Part shown: positions 8,153 through 15,135 of the stretch, piece after piece | Layout of the letters: each line of letters begins with the position of its first letter | How positions within the stretch are numbered: position 1 is the first letter of the stretch | NCBI GenBank assembly: GCA_016716365.1 | Contig: JADJWM010000018.1 | Coordinates: 868,001-932,000, forward strand | Direction of reading: 5' to 3' | DNA: 64,000 bases | DNA from: Chloracidobacterium sp. | GTDB lineage: Bacteria; Acidobacteriota; Blastocatellia; Pyrinomonadales; Pyrinomonadaceae | The notes under the pieces: model-generated | What the model saw: the letters and a program-made list of their open reading frames with translations, nothing else | The model's database searches: none | What the model was told of the DNA's origin: nothing | Position numbers and translations under genes: made by a program

Positions 8153-8680
8153 CTACATCTGGCCTTCGTCGGCCGAGGGGCCGTAGATCGAGGGCACCGC
8201 GATATCATTAAGCCTTAAATAGACCGAAAGTTGGCCGCGATGATGGACTATGTGGTTCATCACGAATGAACGCATCACTGCAACTTTCGGAAGTGTGAAA
8301 TAGACGGTGTCGCCGTTCCGCATTGTCCATGTGCCCATAAATTGTTCGTCCGTCGTATTTCGAAGCGTATCGATCGCCTCGGCAACGTTCTTGTCGAGAT
8401 ATTCCAGAAGATCTTCGGTCGATGCCGGTTCGAACGGTTTGTAATCCATTTTGGCAAAATCGAGCTCATCGTGCTGAAGCGTGGCCGGCGTCCAGCCGAA
8501 CATCTCGGCAACATGAGTGGCCAATCGGCCGAACTCCATCGACTTCTCATGCGGTTTCCAACTGAATTTGTCTGCCGGTACCCGTTCAAGGCAAGTGCGG
8601 GTCACGGCCGCTTCATGTTCCATTTCTGCGATCAATGCAGACGCGATGTTGTTTGAAGATACTGCTGCGGTAGTACTCAT
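8153..8680 (-). CDS. DinB-family four-helix protein
   Basis: A 175-residue DinB/YfiT-like protein. The C-terminal NHIVHHRGQLSVYLRLN supplies two adjacent His residues of the usual three-His metal site, and the third is probably H57 in LATHVAEMFGW. Known relatives are thiol-dependent S-transferases (bacillithiol or mycothiol) or isomerases; the substrate here is unknown. It is monocistronic, with a good sigma70-like promoter about 40 bp upstream and its own terminator. It is one of three DinB-fold genes in the window. Confidence 0.88.
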   Translation of the reverse strand: MSTTAAVSSNNIASALIAEMEHEAAVTRTCLERVPADKFSWKPHEKSMEFGRLATHVAEMFGWTPATLQHDELDFAKMDYKPFEPASTEDLLEYLDKNVAEAIDTLRNTTDEQFMGTWTMRNGDTVYFTLPKVAVMRSFVMNHIVHHRGQLSVYLRLNDIAVPSIYGPSADEGQM

Positions 8681-8717
8681 ATTTTTTTCTCCTTTCGTCG
8701 ATCAGATCGAGGATGAA

Positions 8718-8746
8718 ATAATAGCATGGATGTTGCGTTGATGCAA
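8718..8746 (-). promoter_or_regulatory. Sigma70-like promoter with internal inverted repeat for DinB gene
   Basis: On the minus strand TTGCAT (8746-8741), a 17-bp spacer and TATTAT (8723-8718) lie 38 bp before the DinB start. The -35 end overlaps an inverted repeat GTTGC-atcaac-GCAAC (8732-8747), which is well placed to bind a repressor. The operator role is inference. Confidence 0.55.
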
Positions 8747-8765
8747 CATGAAACGGCCAAATGTT

Positions 8766-9089
8766 TCAGTCAATAGTCAACGATCCAATGACCGCCACGC
8801 CAGAATAAAACAAGATTGGGATACAGATGACCAGGCTAATGATCGCCGGAGCACGCCGCTCACCGCGGATGATGCCGATGACCGCAAGAACAGTGCTGAC
8901 CAAGACGGCCCCGGCGCCGAAAAGCGCCGCATAGATCACTTGGTCGAGGCTGTTTACGAGAATCGCGAGGGAATCCTCGGTAGGATCGGCATACCCCGGC
9001 AGGTTGATCATAAAGAAGAGGATAACCGAGAACGTTCCGACGGCAAGGACCAAGAGTGAAGCATACCCAAAACTGGGTGACTTTCGCAT
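8766..9089 (-). CDS. Small three-helix membrane protein, hypothetical
   Basis: A 107-residue protein with three predicted membrane helices (about 10-30, 48-70, 80-102) and short polar loops. It has no recognised family and no charged catalytic motif. It lies 13 bp downstream of the acyl-CoA dehydrogenase stop, close enough to be on that transcript. The clean hydrophobic pattern and spacing make it a credible gene, but no function can be named. Confidence 0.7.
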   Translation of the reverse strand: MRKSPSFGYASLLVLAVGTFSVILFFMINLPGYADPTEDSLAILVNSLDQVIYAALFGAGAVLVSTVLAVIGIIRGERRAPAIISLVICIPILFYSGVAVIGSLTID

Positions 9090-9102
9090 TGCACAGGCGA
9101 AT

Positions 9103-10245
9103 TTACACCTTTAGGAGATTCTTTGCAATAACAAGTCGCTGTATCTCGCTGGTGCCCTCGCCAATCGTGCAAAGTTTGGAATCGCGCCAGTATTTTTCGG
9201 CTGGATAGTCTTTCGTATAGCCGTAACCGCCGTGGATCTGAACCGACTCTTCGGAGACCCGGACCGCGACTTCCGATGCGTAGAGCTTTGCCATCGCGGA
9301 CTTCTGCGTCACCGGCTTTCCGGCGTCTTTGGTCGCGGCGGCCTGAAGGGTCAGCAGTCGTGCGCACTCAATCTGCGTCGCCATGTCTGCCAATTTGAAC
9401 TGAATGGCCTGAAACTCGGCGATCGGCCTGCCGAACTGCTGCCGCTCTCTCGAATATTTCAACGCGGCCTCATACGCACCCTGGGCGATACCTACTGAAA
9501 GCGCGGCGATCGAGATCCGTCCGCCGTCCAAAACCTGCATCGCCTGAAGGAAGCCTTCACCTTCATTCCCCAACAGATTCTCCTCCGGAACGTAACAATC
9601 GTCGAAGACCACAGATGCGGTTTCCGACGCGCGCATCCCGAGTTTGTTCTCCTTCTTGTCCGATCGGAAACCCTCCATCGATTTATCGAAGACGAATGCC
9701 GAAATTCCCCGATTTCCTTTGTCCTTGTCGGTAACTGCCACCGCGACAAGCGTTTCGCACGATATGGCGTGAGTAATGAAATTCTTCGAGCCGTTCACTT
9801 TCCAGCCGCCGTTCGAACGAATGGCGGTCGTGCGGGTCCCCGACGCGTCGGAACCAGCTTGCGCCTCCGTCAGTCCCCAGGCCCCGAACGACTCGCCCCG
9901 TGCAAGCGGAACGAGATATTTCTGTTTCTGCTCTTCCGTGCCGAAAGTGAAAATATGGTTCGAGCACAGTGAATTGTGGGCAGCGACCGATAAGCCGACC
10001 GACCCGCAGACCCGTCCGAGCTCTTCGATTATGGTGGCGTATTCCACATAGCCCATTCCGGCACCACCGTACTCTTCGGGAAAAAGGACACCCAAGAGAC
10101 CCAATTCAGCCAACTTCGGGCGAAGTTCGACAGGGAAGTGCTGGGTTTCATCCCACTCCATCACATTCGGACGGATCTCGCTTTCAGCAATTTCTCGGAC
10201 GCTGTATTTGATCTGAAGTTGTTCTTCGGTAAGCTCGAAATTCAT
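9103..10245 (-). CDS. Acyl-CoA dehydrogenase (short/branched-chain type)
   Basis: A 380-residue FAD flavoprotein that oxidises acyl-CoA to enoyl-CoA and passes electrons to ETF. Signatures are LTEAQAGSD, the N-terminal/middle-domain hinge FITHA, and the C-terminal QIHGGYGYTKDYPAEKYWRDSKLCTIGEGTSEIQ. That last block contains the Gly-Glu-Gly region and the Glu typical of short-chain and isovaleryl/isobutyryl types. Full length. Chain-length specificity cannot be fixed; proximity to mce/meaB suggests branched-chain or propionate-yielding catabolism, but this is inference. AT-rich sequence upstream holds a probable promoter. Confidence 0.93.
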   Translation of the reverse strand: MNFELTEEQLQIKYSVREIAESEIRPNVMEWDETQHFPVELRPKLAELGLLGVLFPEEYGGAGMGYVEYATIIEELGRVCGSVGLSVAAHNSLCSNHIFTFGTEEQKQKYLVPLARGESFGAWGLTEAQAGSDASGTRTTAIRSNGGWKVNGSKNFITHAISCETLVAVAVTDKDKGNRGISAFVFDKSMEGFRSDKKENKLGMRASETASVVFDDCYVPEENLLGNEGEGFLQAMQVLDGGRISIAALSVGIAQGAYEAALKYSRERQQFGRPIAEFQAIQFKLADMATQIECARLLTLQAAATKDAGKPVTQKSAMAKLYASEVAVRVSEESVQIHGGYGYTKDYPAEKYWRDSKLCTIGEGTSEIQRLVIAKNLLKV

Positions 10246-10629
10246 AGGATTCTAAATATAACTAAAGATTATAATAACATAATATTTAGGAATATCAATC
10301 CCGCAGTAATTCCAACGCTGGAGCAAGGCGGAAACGCAAATCGAAAAAGTAGAGAAAGCGTTTTTGAAAATGACAATTCTGTGTCAAAACAGCGGGAAGG
10401 GCCTCGCGGGAAAAGTCACATGCCATACCCAAGACCATGTAAAACTCGTCGGCTGCCTGGTCTGTTTCGAGTATTTCTTTACGATCCTACGATCGGATTC
10501 GACCACTTCGACGCAAGAACGAACGGCCGTCCCGATGCTCTTAGGAGCGGAAATGCACGTCAAGAGCTACCCGGGCGATCGGCCTCGCCGTTTTGGATCT
10601 TTGGATCGAGTCGTTAAAATTGTATTCGG
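10246..10629. other. Divergent intergenic region (384 bp)
   Basis: The region lies between the divergent acyl-CoA dehydrogenase and CoA-binding genes. The first 60 bp are strongly AT-rich and hold the dehydrogenase promoter. The rest contains a weak 95-codon plus-strand frame from 10370 with no Shine-Dalgarno and no protein-like composition. I see no RNA gene or riboswitch that I can support. Confidence 0.5.
10268..10298 (-). promoter_or_regulatory. Possible promoter for acyl-CoA dehydrogenase
   Basis: A perfect TATAAT on the minus strand (10273-10268), 22 bp before the start codon, with TTGATA upstream (10298-10293). The spacer of 19 bp is long, so the -35 assignment is weak, but the flanking AT-rich context is promoter-like. 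Confidence 0.4.
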
Positions 10630-11082
10630 ATGGACTGGCGTACGAACATTCTGACGACGGATGAACAGGTCCGGGAGTTGATAGCGGGAACCCGGCGGAT
10701 CGCGGTGCTTGGTATCAAGCCGGAGTCGCATTCGGCACAACCTGCATTCTATGTCCCAAAATATATGGCGTCGGCAGGGTTCGAGATCATTCCGGTGCCG
10801 GTTTATTATCCTGACGTAACCGAGATCCTCGGTCAGCCGGTTTACAGATCTCTGTCGGAAGTGCCCGGCGAGATCGATATGGTCAACGTCTTTCGACGGT
10901 CTAGCGACATTCCCAAACATTCTCTCGAAATACTTACGATCAAACCGGCTTCGGTGTGGTTTCAACTCGGCATAAGAAACGACGATTACGCGGAAAAATT
11001 TGCACGGGCCGGTATTAAGGTCGTGCAGGATATGTGTCTTATGGTCGAGCACCGCACCTTATTTCGACAAGCGGCCGCGTGA
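10630..11082 (+). CDS. CoA-binding (Rossmann) protein, YccU-like
   Basis: A 150-residue CoA_binding_2 domain protein of the YccU type. A short helical N-terminus precedes the Rossmann beta-alpha-beta with RIAVLGIKPESHSAQPAFYVPKYM. The segments SLSEVPGEIDMVNVFRRS and VWFQLGIRNDDYAEKFARAGIKVVQDMCLMVEHR are diagnostic and end in the usual nucleotide-contacting tail. These proteins bind CoA or acyl-CoA; a physiological role is not established. The last 24 bp overlap tail-to-tail with the pseudouridine synthase gene on the other strand, so neither transcript can have a terminator between them. Confidence 0.88.
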   Translation: MDWRTNILTTDEQVRELIAGTRRIAVLGIKPESHSAQPAFYVPKYMASAGFEIIPVPVYYPDVTEILGQPVYRSLSEVPGEIDMVNVFRRSSDIPKHSLEILTIKPASVWFQLGIRNDDYAEKFARAGIKVVQDMCLMVEHRTLFRQAAA

Positions 11083-11910
11083 CACCCTCCCCGCCCGGGC
11101 CGGAGGCTTTTCTTTAACTCTTTTCGCATTCTTGTTTGGTCTATGAAGCAGTACCGAACGTGTGTGCTCTATCTTGACTTCCCGGCCCACATTCGGGTCG
11201 ATTAGACTTTGTACCTCTTCCCCCGTCAATTTTCGGAACTTGCCTGCCGCAAGCCGTGGATCGCTCACGCCACCAATGGCGACGCGTTTCAGCTTAACGA
11301 CCGAATGCCCGACCGCATCGAACATCTTCCGGATCTGTTGGTTATGGCCCTCATGAAGGATGACCTGGAACCAGCCATTCTTGTCGGTTGACGGGAGTTC
11401 TTCGATCTCGGCCGGAGCGGTGACGAATCCGTCTTCCAACCTGACACCCCGCCTCAATTTATTGACGGCAGCCCGCGGCGGGATCCCTTTCACCTTCACC
11501 AGGTATGTTTTGGGGATCGTTTTTGAGGAAGCAACAAAATTTGAAAAGTCGCCGTCGTTCGTCAGGATGATCAATCCTTCCGTATTGAAATCGAGCCGGC
11601 CAACGGGATAGAGCTTGCCGTGGCCGTGGACAAGATCGGTCACAACACGCCTTCCACTCGGATCGCTGACCGCGGAGAGGACGCCTTTTGGCTTGTTCAA
11701 AAGAACGTACACCTTCGGCTTGCTCTTCAGCCTGTCGTTTATGAGCTTGCCGCGAACCTTTATATGGTCTTTTTCACGATCGGCCTTGGTCCCGAGTTCG
11801 GTAACGATCTCTCCGTTGACCGTGACTTCGCCGGCCTTTATCAATTCCTCAGCCCCACGGCGCGAAGCTATCCCGGCCTGTGCGATCAGTTTTTGGAGCC
11901 TTTCTTTCAT
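11059..11910 (-). CDS. rluB: 23S rRNA pseudouridine synthase (RluB/RsuA family)
   Basis: A 283-residue pseudouridine synthase. The N-terminal S4 RNA-binding domain (residues about 3-50, LQKLIAQAGIASRRGAEELI) is followed by the catalytic domain. That domain carries NKPKGVLS, the active-site Asp in GRLDFNTEGL, and the family block GHNQQIRKMFDAVGHSVVKLKRVAIG. The basic, Pro/Arg-rich tail is an RNA-binding-like extension. The S4 domain and sequence fit RluB/RluE/RsuA; the scpA-scpB-rluB order seen here is the usual setting for RluB in many phyla. Confidence 0.92.
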   Translation of the reverse strand: MKERLQKLIAQAGIASRRGAEELIKAGEVTVNGEIVTELGTKADREKDHIKVRGKLINDRLKSKPKVYVLLNKPKGVLSAVSDPSGRRVVTDLVHGHGKLYPVGRLDFNTEGLIILTNDGDFSNFVASSKTIPKTYLVKVKGIPPRAAVNKLRRGVRLEDGFVTAPAEIEELPSTDKNGWFQVILHEGHNQQIRKMFDAVGHSVVKLKRVAIGGVSDPRLAAGKFRKLTGEEVQSLIDPNVGREVKIEHTRSVLLHRPNKNAKRVKEKPPARAGRVSRGRLSK

Positions 11911-11979
11911 CTTGATGACACGGCTAATCTGGCCGGCGGCGGATCCGGCGGGAACGCAGAGATCGTCCGCAGAACCGGG

Positions 11980-12537
11980 CTACTGAACGAGATCCTGGAA
12001 ATCTTCGATGCTCGGAAGGTCGGTCAAGTCCTTAAGGCCGAAGTGGAGGAGAAACTCCTTTGAGGTCCCATATTGCATCGGGCGGCCGACGGTCTCCTTA
12101 AGGCCCTTCGTGACGATCAATCGTTTCTCAAGGAGCGTTTTGATCGCCGATGCGGATTGGACGCCTCGGATCTCGAGTATCTCGGGCACCGTCACCGGCT
12201 GTTTGTAAGCGATGACGGCTAGCGTCTCGAGGGCGGCCAGCGATAGCTTCGCTGAGGGCCTCGTCTTAAGGAATTTCCTGACGTATTCGTGGCATTCGGT
12301 CCGCGTTGAGAGTTGCCAACCGCCCGCGACCTGCCGGATCTGGAGACCGGCGTTCCTCTCGTCGTATGCTTTCACCAGGTCTTCGATAAGAGCCTCGATC
12401 AGCTCGCGGTCTTCTTCGAGCACATCGGAAAGTAAACGGGTCGTGACCGGCTCATCCGAAACGAAGATCAGAGCTTCGACGGCCCTCGAAAGGTCTTCCA
12501 GTTCGCGTTTTTCACTTGCCTGAGCTGTCTTGGTCAC
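11980..12537 (-). CDS. scpB: Segregation and condensation protein B
   Basis: A 185-residue ScpB, the tandem winged-helix subunit that dimerises and binds ScpA to complete the SMC-ScpAB condensin needed for chromosome segregation. Visible signatures are LEALIFVSDEPVT in the first winged helix and LAALETLAVIAYKQPVTVPEILEIRGVQSASAIKTLLEKRLI in the second, then GRPMQYGTSKEFL. It starts with GTG at 12537, 3 bp after the scpA stop, with AAGG immediately before, so it is translationally coupled to scpA. Confidence 0.95.
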   Translation of the reverse strand: MTKTAQASEKRELEDLSRAVEALIFVSDEPVTTRLLSDVLEEDRELIEALIEDLVKAYDERNAGLQIRQVAGGWQLSTRTECHEYVRKFLKTRPSAKLSLAALETLAVIAYKQPVTVPEILEIRGVQSASAIKTLLEKRLIVTKGLKETVGRPMQYGTSKEFLLHFGLKDLTDLPSIEDFQDLVQ

Positions 12538-12540
12538 CTT

Positions 12541-13317
12541 TTAACTCCGCACTTCTTTTAGAATGATGTCGCCGAATGTCTTCCGCTGTAATAATTTTAC
12601 GCCCTCGGCCCGGACGATCTCGAGCACGGCGACGAACGCTGTAACCATTTCACGCCGGGTTTCCATCTCGGTGAAGATCGCGATCACGCTTAGTTCGCCC
12701 TCCGACCTAAGCCGCGTCTTGAGCCTCCGGATCATCTCGGCAAGCGAGACCTCCTCGCGATGGATCTCCATCTTCACCTCTTCCTTGTGGCGGGCGAGCA
12801 CTTTTTCAAAAACGGTCAGCAGGTCAAAGACGGTTGCGTTGATCTCTGCATTGTGTTCGTCCGAATCGATCTTGCCGCGGGCGAACACGGCCTGCTCGAC
12901 GGTTGACTTCTCGTAAAGCATTTCGGCCGCGGCCTTGAATTTTTCGTATTCGAGCAGGCGATCGACCAGCTCTTTACGCGGGTCTTCGATCTCCTCGTCG
13001 TCCTCAGCGGACGGGTCGCGCGGAAGAAGCATCCTCGATTTGATCTCGATCAGTTGCGCCGCCATTACAAGGAATTCAGCCGCAACGGCGATATCGAGCT
13101 TTTTCATCAACCGGACGAACTTCAGATATTCGTCGGTGATCGTTGCTATCGGGATGTCGAATATGTTCGCCTGTTCCTGCCTGATCAGATAAAGCAGAAG
13201 GTCGAGCGGCCCGGCGAATTCGCCGATCTTGATCTTCAATTCATCACGAGACTCGGCCACGATCTCGGCCGTTTCCTTGTGAAAATCGAAGCTGTATTGT
13301 TCAAGCTCGGTCTGCAT
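12541..13317 (-). CDS. scpA: Segregation and condensation protein A
   Basis: A 258-residue kleisin subunit of the SMC-ScpAB condensin. The N-terminal FAGPLDLLLYLIRQEQANIFDIPIATITDEYL block binds the SMC neck. The middle EFLVMAAQLIEIKSRMLLP helix is typical. The C-terminal winged helix (MRREMVTAFVAVLEIVRAEGVKLLQ) contacts the SMC head. The acidic linker at about 110-120 is normal for ScpA. It is the first gene of the scpA-scpB-rluB unit; smc is not in the window. Confidence 0.95.
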   Translation of the reverse strand: MQTELEQYSFDFHKETAEIVAESRDELKIKIGEFAGPLDLLLYLIRQEQANIFDIPIATITDEYLKFVRLMKKLDIAVAAEFLVMAAQLIEIKSRMLLPRDPSAEDDEEIEDPRKELVDRLLEYEKFKAAAEMLYEKSTVEQAVFARGKIDSDEHNAEINATVFDLLTVFEKVLARHKEEVKMEIHREEVSLAEMIRRLKTRLRSEGELSVIAIFTEMETRREMVTAFVAVLEIVRAEGVKLLQRKTFGDIILKEVRS

Positions 13318-13457
13318 GGCTAAGGAATGTTAACGCAAATTGCATCGAATTATCGAACGGTGGTGGCCTTTAGTTCTTCTTAGCTCCTTTCCAGCTTTGC
13401 GGGAAACAAAGATCTTCTCCGGCAGGGACGCAATGAGGCAAAGTAGGAGTTAGAAAG

Positions 13458-13925
13458 CTAGATATATTTGGTTTCTCTCAAATAAATAATGTAATCGATC
13501 TGCGGCGGTTCAAAGCCATCCTCACGAAGTTTCAGTATTATGTTGCCGCGGTGGATGGAGGAATGGAACAGTACATGAGTGAGCATTTCGCGGTAATTGT
13601 TCACTTTCTCTTCGCCCTCGCTGGTCCGGTATCGGGAGGTGTATTCCAAACCTTCTTCGTCGAACCGCCGCAGCAATTTTTCAAACCTCTCGGCCGTTTC
13701 CCGGGCAAGGCCGCCGCATTCCTCCACCGAAAGCTCCGGCCAGAAATCGAATCCTGTCGAATCCTTGCCATAGAGCCGTTCATAGTATTCCTTTTCGGTA
13801 ATGAGCAGATGCGCCAGTATTTTCCGGGCCTTTTCCGAGTCCGATTCCTTCAAGGTCACGATCAGCCGCCGGTTCGCCCAGTCGTTGTAGGCGAAGAGAT
13901 GACGAAGATGCTCGATGGTGTGCAT
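13458..13925 (-). CDS. DinB-family protein
   Basis: A 155-residue DinB-fold protein starting at ATG 13925 (MHTIEHLRHLFAYNDWANRRL), which is the classic DinB N-terminus with its first metal His. THVLFHSSIHRGNIILKLRE gives the C-terminal His pair. Such proteins are usually thiol transferases or damage-inducible metalloproteins of unknown substrate. The longer frame to 13961 runs into an inverted repeat and is not used. It sits between scpA and DUF2237 without tight coupling to either. Confidence 0.87.
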   Translation of the reverse strand: MHTIEHLRHLFAYNDWANRRLIVTLKESDSEKARKILAHLLITEKEYYERLYGKDSTGFDFWPELSVEECGGLARETAERFEKLLRRFDEEGLEYTSRYRTSEGEEKVNNYREMLTHVLFHSSIHRGNIILKLREDGFEPPQIDYIIYLRETKYI

Positions 13926-13928
13926 TCT

Positions 13929-14017
13929 GTTTAGAGTCCCGCCTTCAGCCGGCCGCAACATTCTCGTGAACGCTAGTCGTGGTAAAGAAATAGCCGCCTA
14001 AAGGCGGGACTCAAAAC
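13929..14017. repeat. Long inverted repeat between DinB and DUF2237 genes
   Basis: Arms of 20 bp (13929-13948 and 13998-14017) are complementary except for two positions (core GAGTCCCGCCTT/AAGGCGGGACTC), separated by 49 bp. The element fills the gene gap exactly: the left arm begins 4 bp from the DinB start codon and the right arm touches the DUF2237 stop codon. It resembles dispersed palindromic repeats of Acidobacteriota; the genome copy number is not known from this window. Confidence 0.7.
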
Positions 14018-14415
14018 TAGTCTGCAGCGTACTTCTTCAGATCTTCCAGCGAGACGACCGACAGAGCCGCTTCGTGGGTCGCTTTCAGATAGACCCGCGG
14101 GGCCATTCCGGCTTCGAGAGCCTCCCGCCAGCGGAGCATGCACAGGCACCACTTATCGCCCTCCTTCAAACCCGGAAACGCGTATTGCGGCATCGGGGTC
14201 GAAAGGTCGTTGCCCACCGCCTTCGAGAAAGCGAGGAACTCATCCGTCGCCTGGATGCAGACCGTGTGGCGGCCGGTATCGTCCAGGCCGGTCCGGCAGT
14301 AGCCGTCGCGGTAGAACCCGGTCATCGGGTCGCTGCAGCAAAGCTCCAACTCGCCCCCGAGGACGTTCTTCGGTTTCGGGTTATGGCCGTTTCCGTTTCC
14401 GTTCGTATAGCTCAT
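14017..14415 (-). CDS. DUF2237 protein
   Basis: A 132-residue DUF2237 protein of unknown biochemical role. After a Gly/Asn-rich N-terminus come the family motifs PKNVLGGELELCCSDPMTGFYRDGYCRTG, HTVCIQATDEFLAFSK and EGDKWCLCMLRWREAL. The conserved cysteines (CC, C, CxC) suggest metal binding or redox chemistry. Length is standard. It ends at the inverted repeat and begins downstream of a 366-bp gap. Confidence 0.92.
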   Translation of the reverse strand: MSYTNGNGNGHNPKPKNVLGGELELCCSDPMTGFYRDGYCRTGLDDTGRHTVCIQATDEFLAFSKAVGNDLSTPMPQYAFPGLKEGDKWCLCMLRWREALEAGMAPRVYLKATHEAALSVVSLEDLKKYAAD

Positions 14416-14781
14416 AGCGAAGCATCTAATTTAACATAGCCGAGTCCGATATCCCTCCTGTTTGGTCCACCCGTGGTCCAGGTTTGGTCCAAGGGTGGGT
14501 GGACCGTGCAAACTATTGTCAGAACAGGGGTTATCGCCGCATTTTGACGATGTTCCGCAAAAAATGAAAACTTTTTTCGCAACGGCCCGCGGCTGCGCAC
14601 AATTTAGGCCTAACTATTTACAAAACAACAGGTTCCGGTTGTCCGGCCGCGATTCCCGAAAATTCCGCCGTGGAACACATGCCCGGCGCCGCACGGCCCT
14701 TTTGATTGTCAAAGATCCGGCCGCAGGACGATGCGTTGCGGCAGTGCAACATTGTAACACAGACGGAACCAGGAAGAAAGT
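14416..14781. other. Gene-free region (366 bp) between ArsC-like and DUF2237 genes
   Basis: No protein-like frame is visible. It holds an imperfect palindrome around 14464-14505 with a threefold GGTCCA motif, a stretch with A6 and T6 runs near 14560-14577, and a GC-rich segment near 14680-14740. The DUF2237 promoter must lie here, but I cannot pinpoint it. Confidence 0.5.
14464..14505. repeat. Inverted repeat GGTCCACCC...GGGTGGACC with internal GGTCCA copies
   Basis: Nine-base perfect arms (14464-14472 and 14497-14505) flank a 24-bp centre containing two more GGTCCA copies. It lies 49 bp upstream of the DUF2237 start, reading on the minus strand, which is a plausible operator position. There is no T-run, so it is not an intrinsic terminator. 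Confidence 0.5.
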
Positions 14782-15132
14782 TTATTTTCCGGCTTTACCG
14801 ATCAGTTCGAGAGCCCGCTCGACCGGGCGAGCGACGACGGCGCGATCGCCCACTTCGATGATGGGCCGCTGGATCAGGTTAGGATCGGCGACCATAGCCT
14901 TGATGACGTCGGCGTCAGGGGTGTCTTTATCCAAACCCGCGGCCGCGGCTCCCCGGGTCATCTCGATCGGCCTGACGCCCGCTTTCTTTGCGAGACTCTT
15001 CAACCGGGCCTCGGTGAAGGGTTCATTAAAGTAATTGACCTTGTCGTAATCGATGCCGTTTTCACGAAACAGCGTCGCAAGATTGCGGCAGGTCGTTCAG
15101 GTAGGTTTTTCGTAAATGATTATTCGGTCCAT
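14782..15132 (-). CDS. ArsC/Spx-fold reductase, probable selenoprotein (TGA = Sec at residue 12)
   Basis: Reading from ATG 15132 gives 116 residues if the single in-frame TGA at 15099-15097 is decoded. The start is MDRIIIYEKPT, then TGA, then TTCRNLATLF. Canonical arsenate-reductase-family proteins have Cys at exactly this place (KPTCxTCR), so TGA replaces the catalytic thiol and forms a U-x-x-C motif. The rest is full-length ArsC, including PFTEARLKSLAKKAG and NLIQRPIIEVGDRAVVARP with its conserved Arg. A 7-bp stem-loop follows the TGA at the right distance for a bacterial SECIS. The start is 3 bp after the S9 peptidase stop, so it is coupled. ORF callers see only a 73-codon fragment starting at TTG 15003 that lacks the active site. 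The alternative is a nonsense pseudogene or sequencing error. Confidence 0.75.
15055..15073 (-). promoter_or_regulatory. Candidate bacterial SECIS stem-loop
   Basis: On the minus strand GCTGTTT (15073-15067) pairs with AAACGGC (15061-15055), seven pairs with one G-U, around the loop CGTGA. The loop begins 31 nt after the TGA and has G as its second base. Known bacterial SECIS elements place the apical loop roughly 16-37 nt after the UGA with a G in the first two loop bases. A smaller CGCA/TGCG hairpin lies between. Fold prediction by eye only. Confidence 0.5.
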
Positions 15133-15135
15133 AGG

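Noticed and set aside
10370..10654. 95-codon plus-strand frame before the CoA-binding gene
   Set aside because: No ribosome site, cysteine-rich yet pattern-free composition, and overlap with the next start codon; not convincing.
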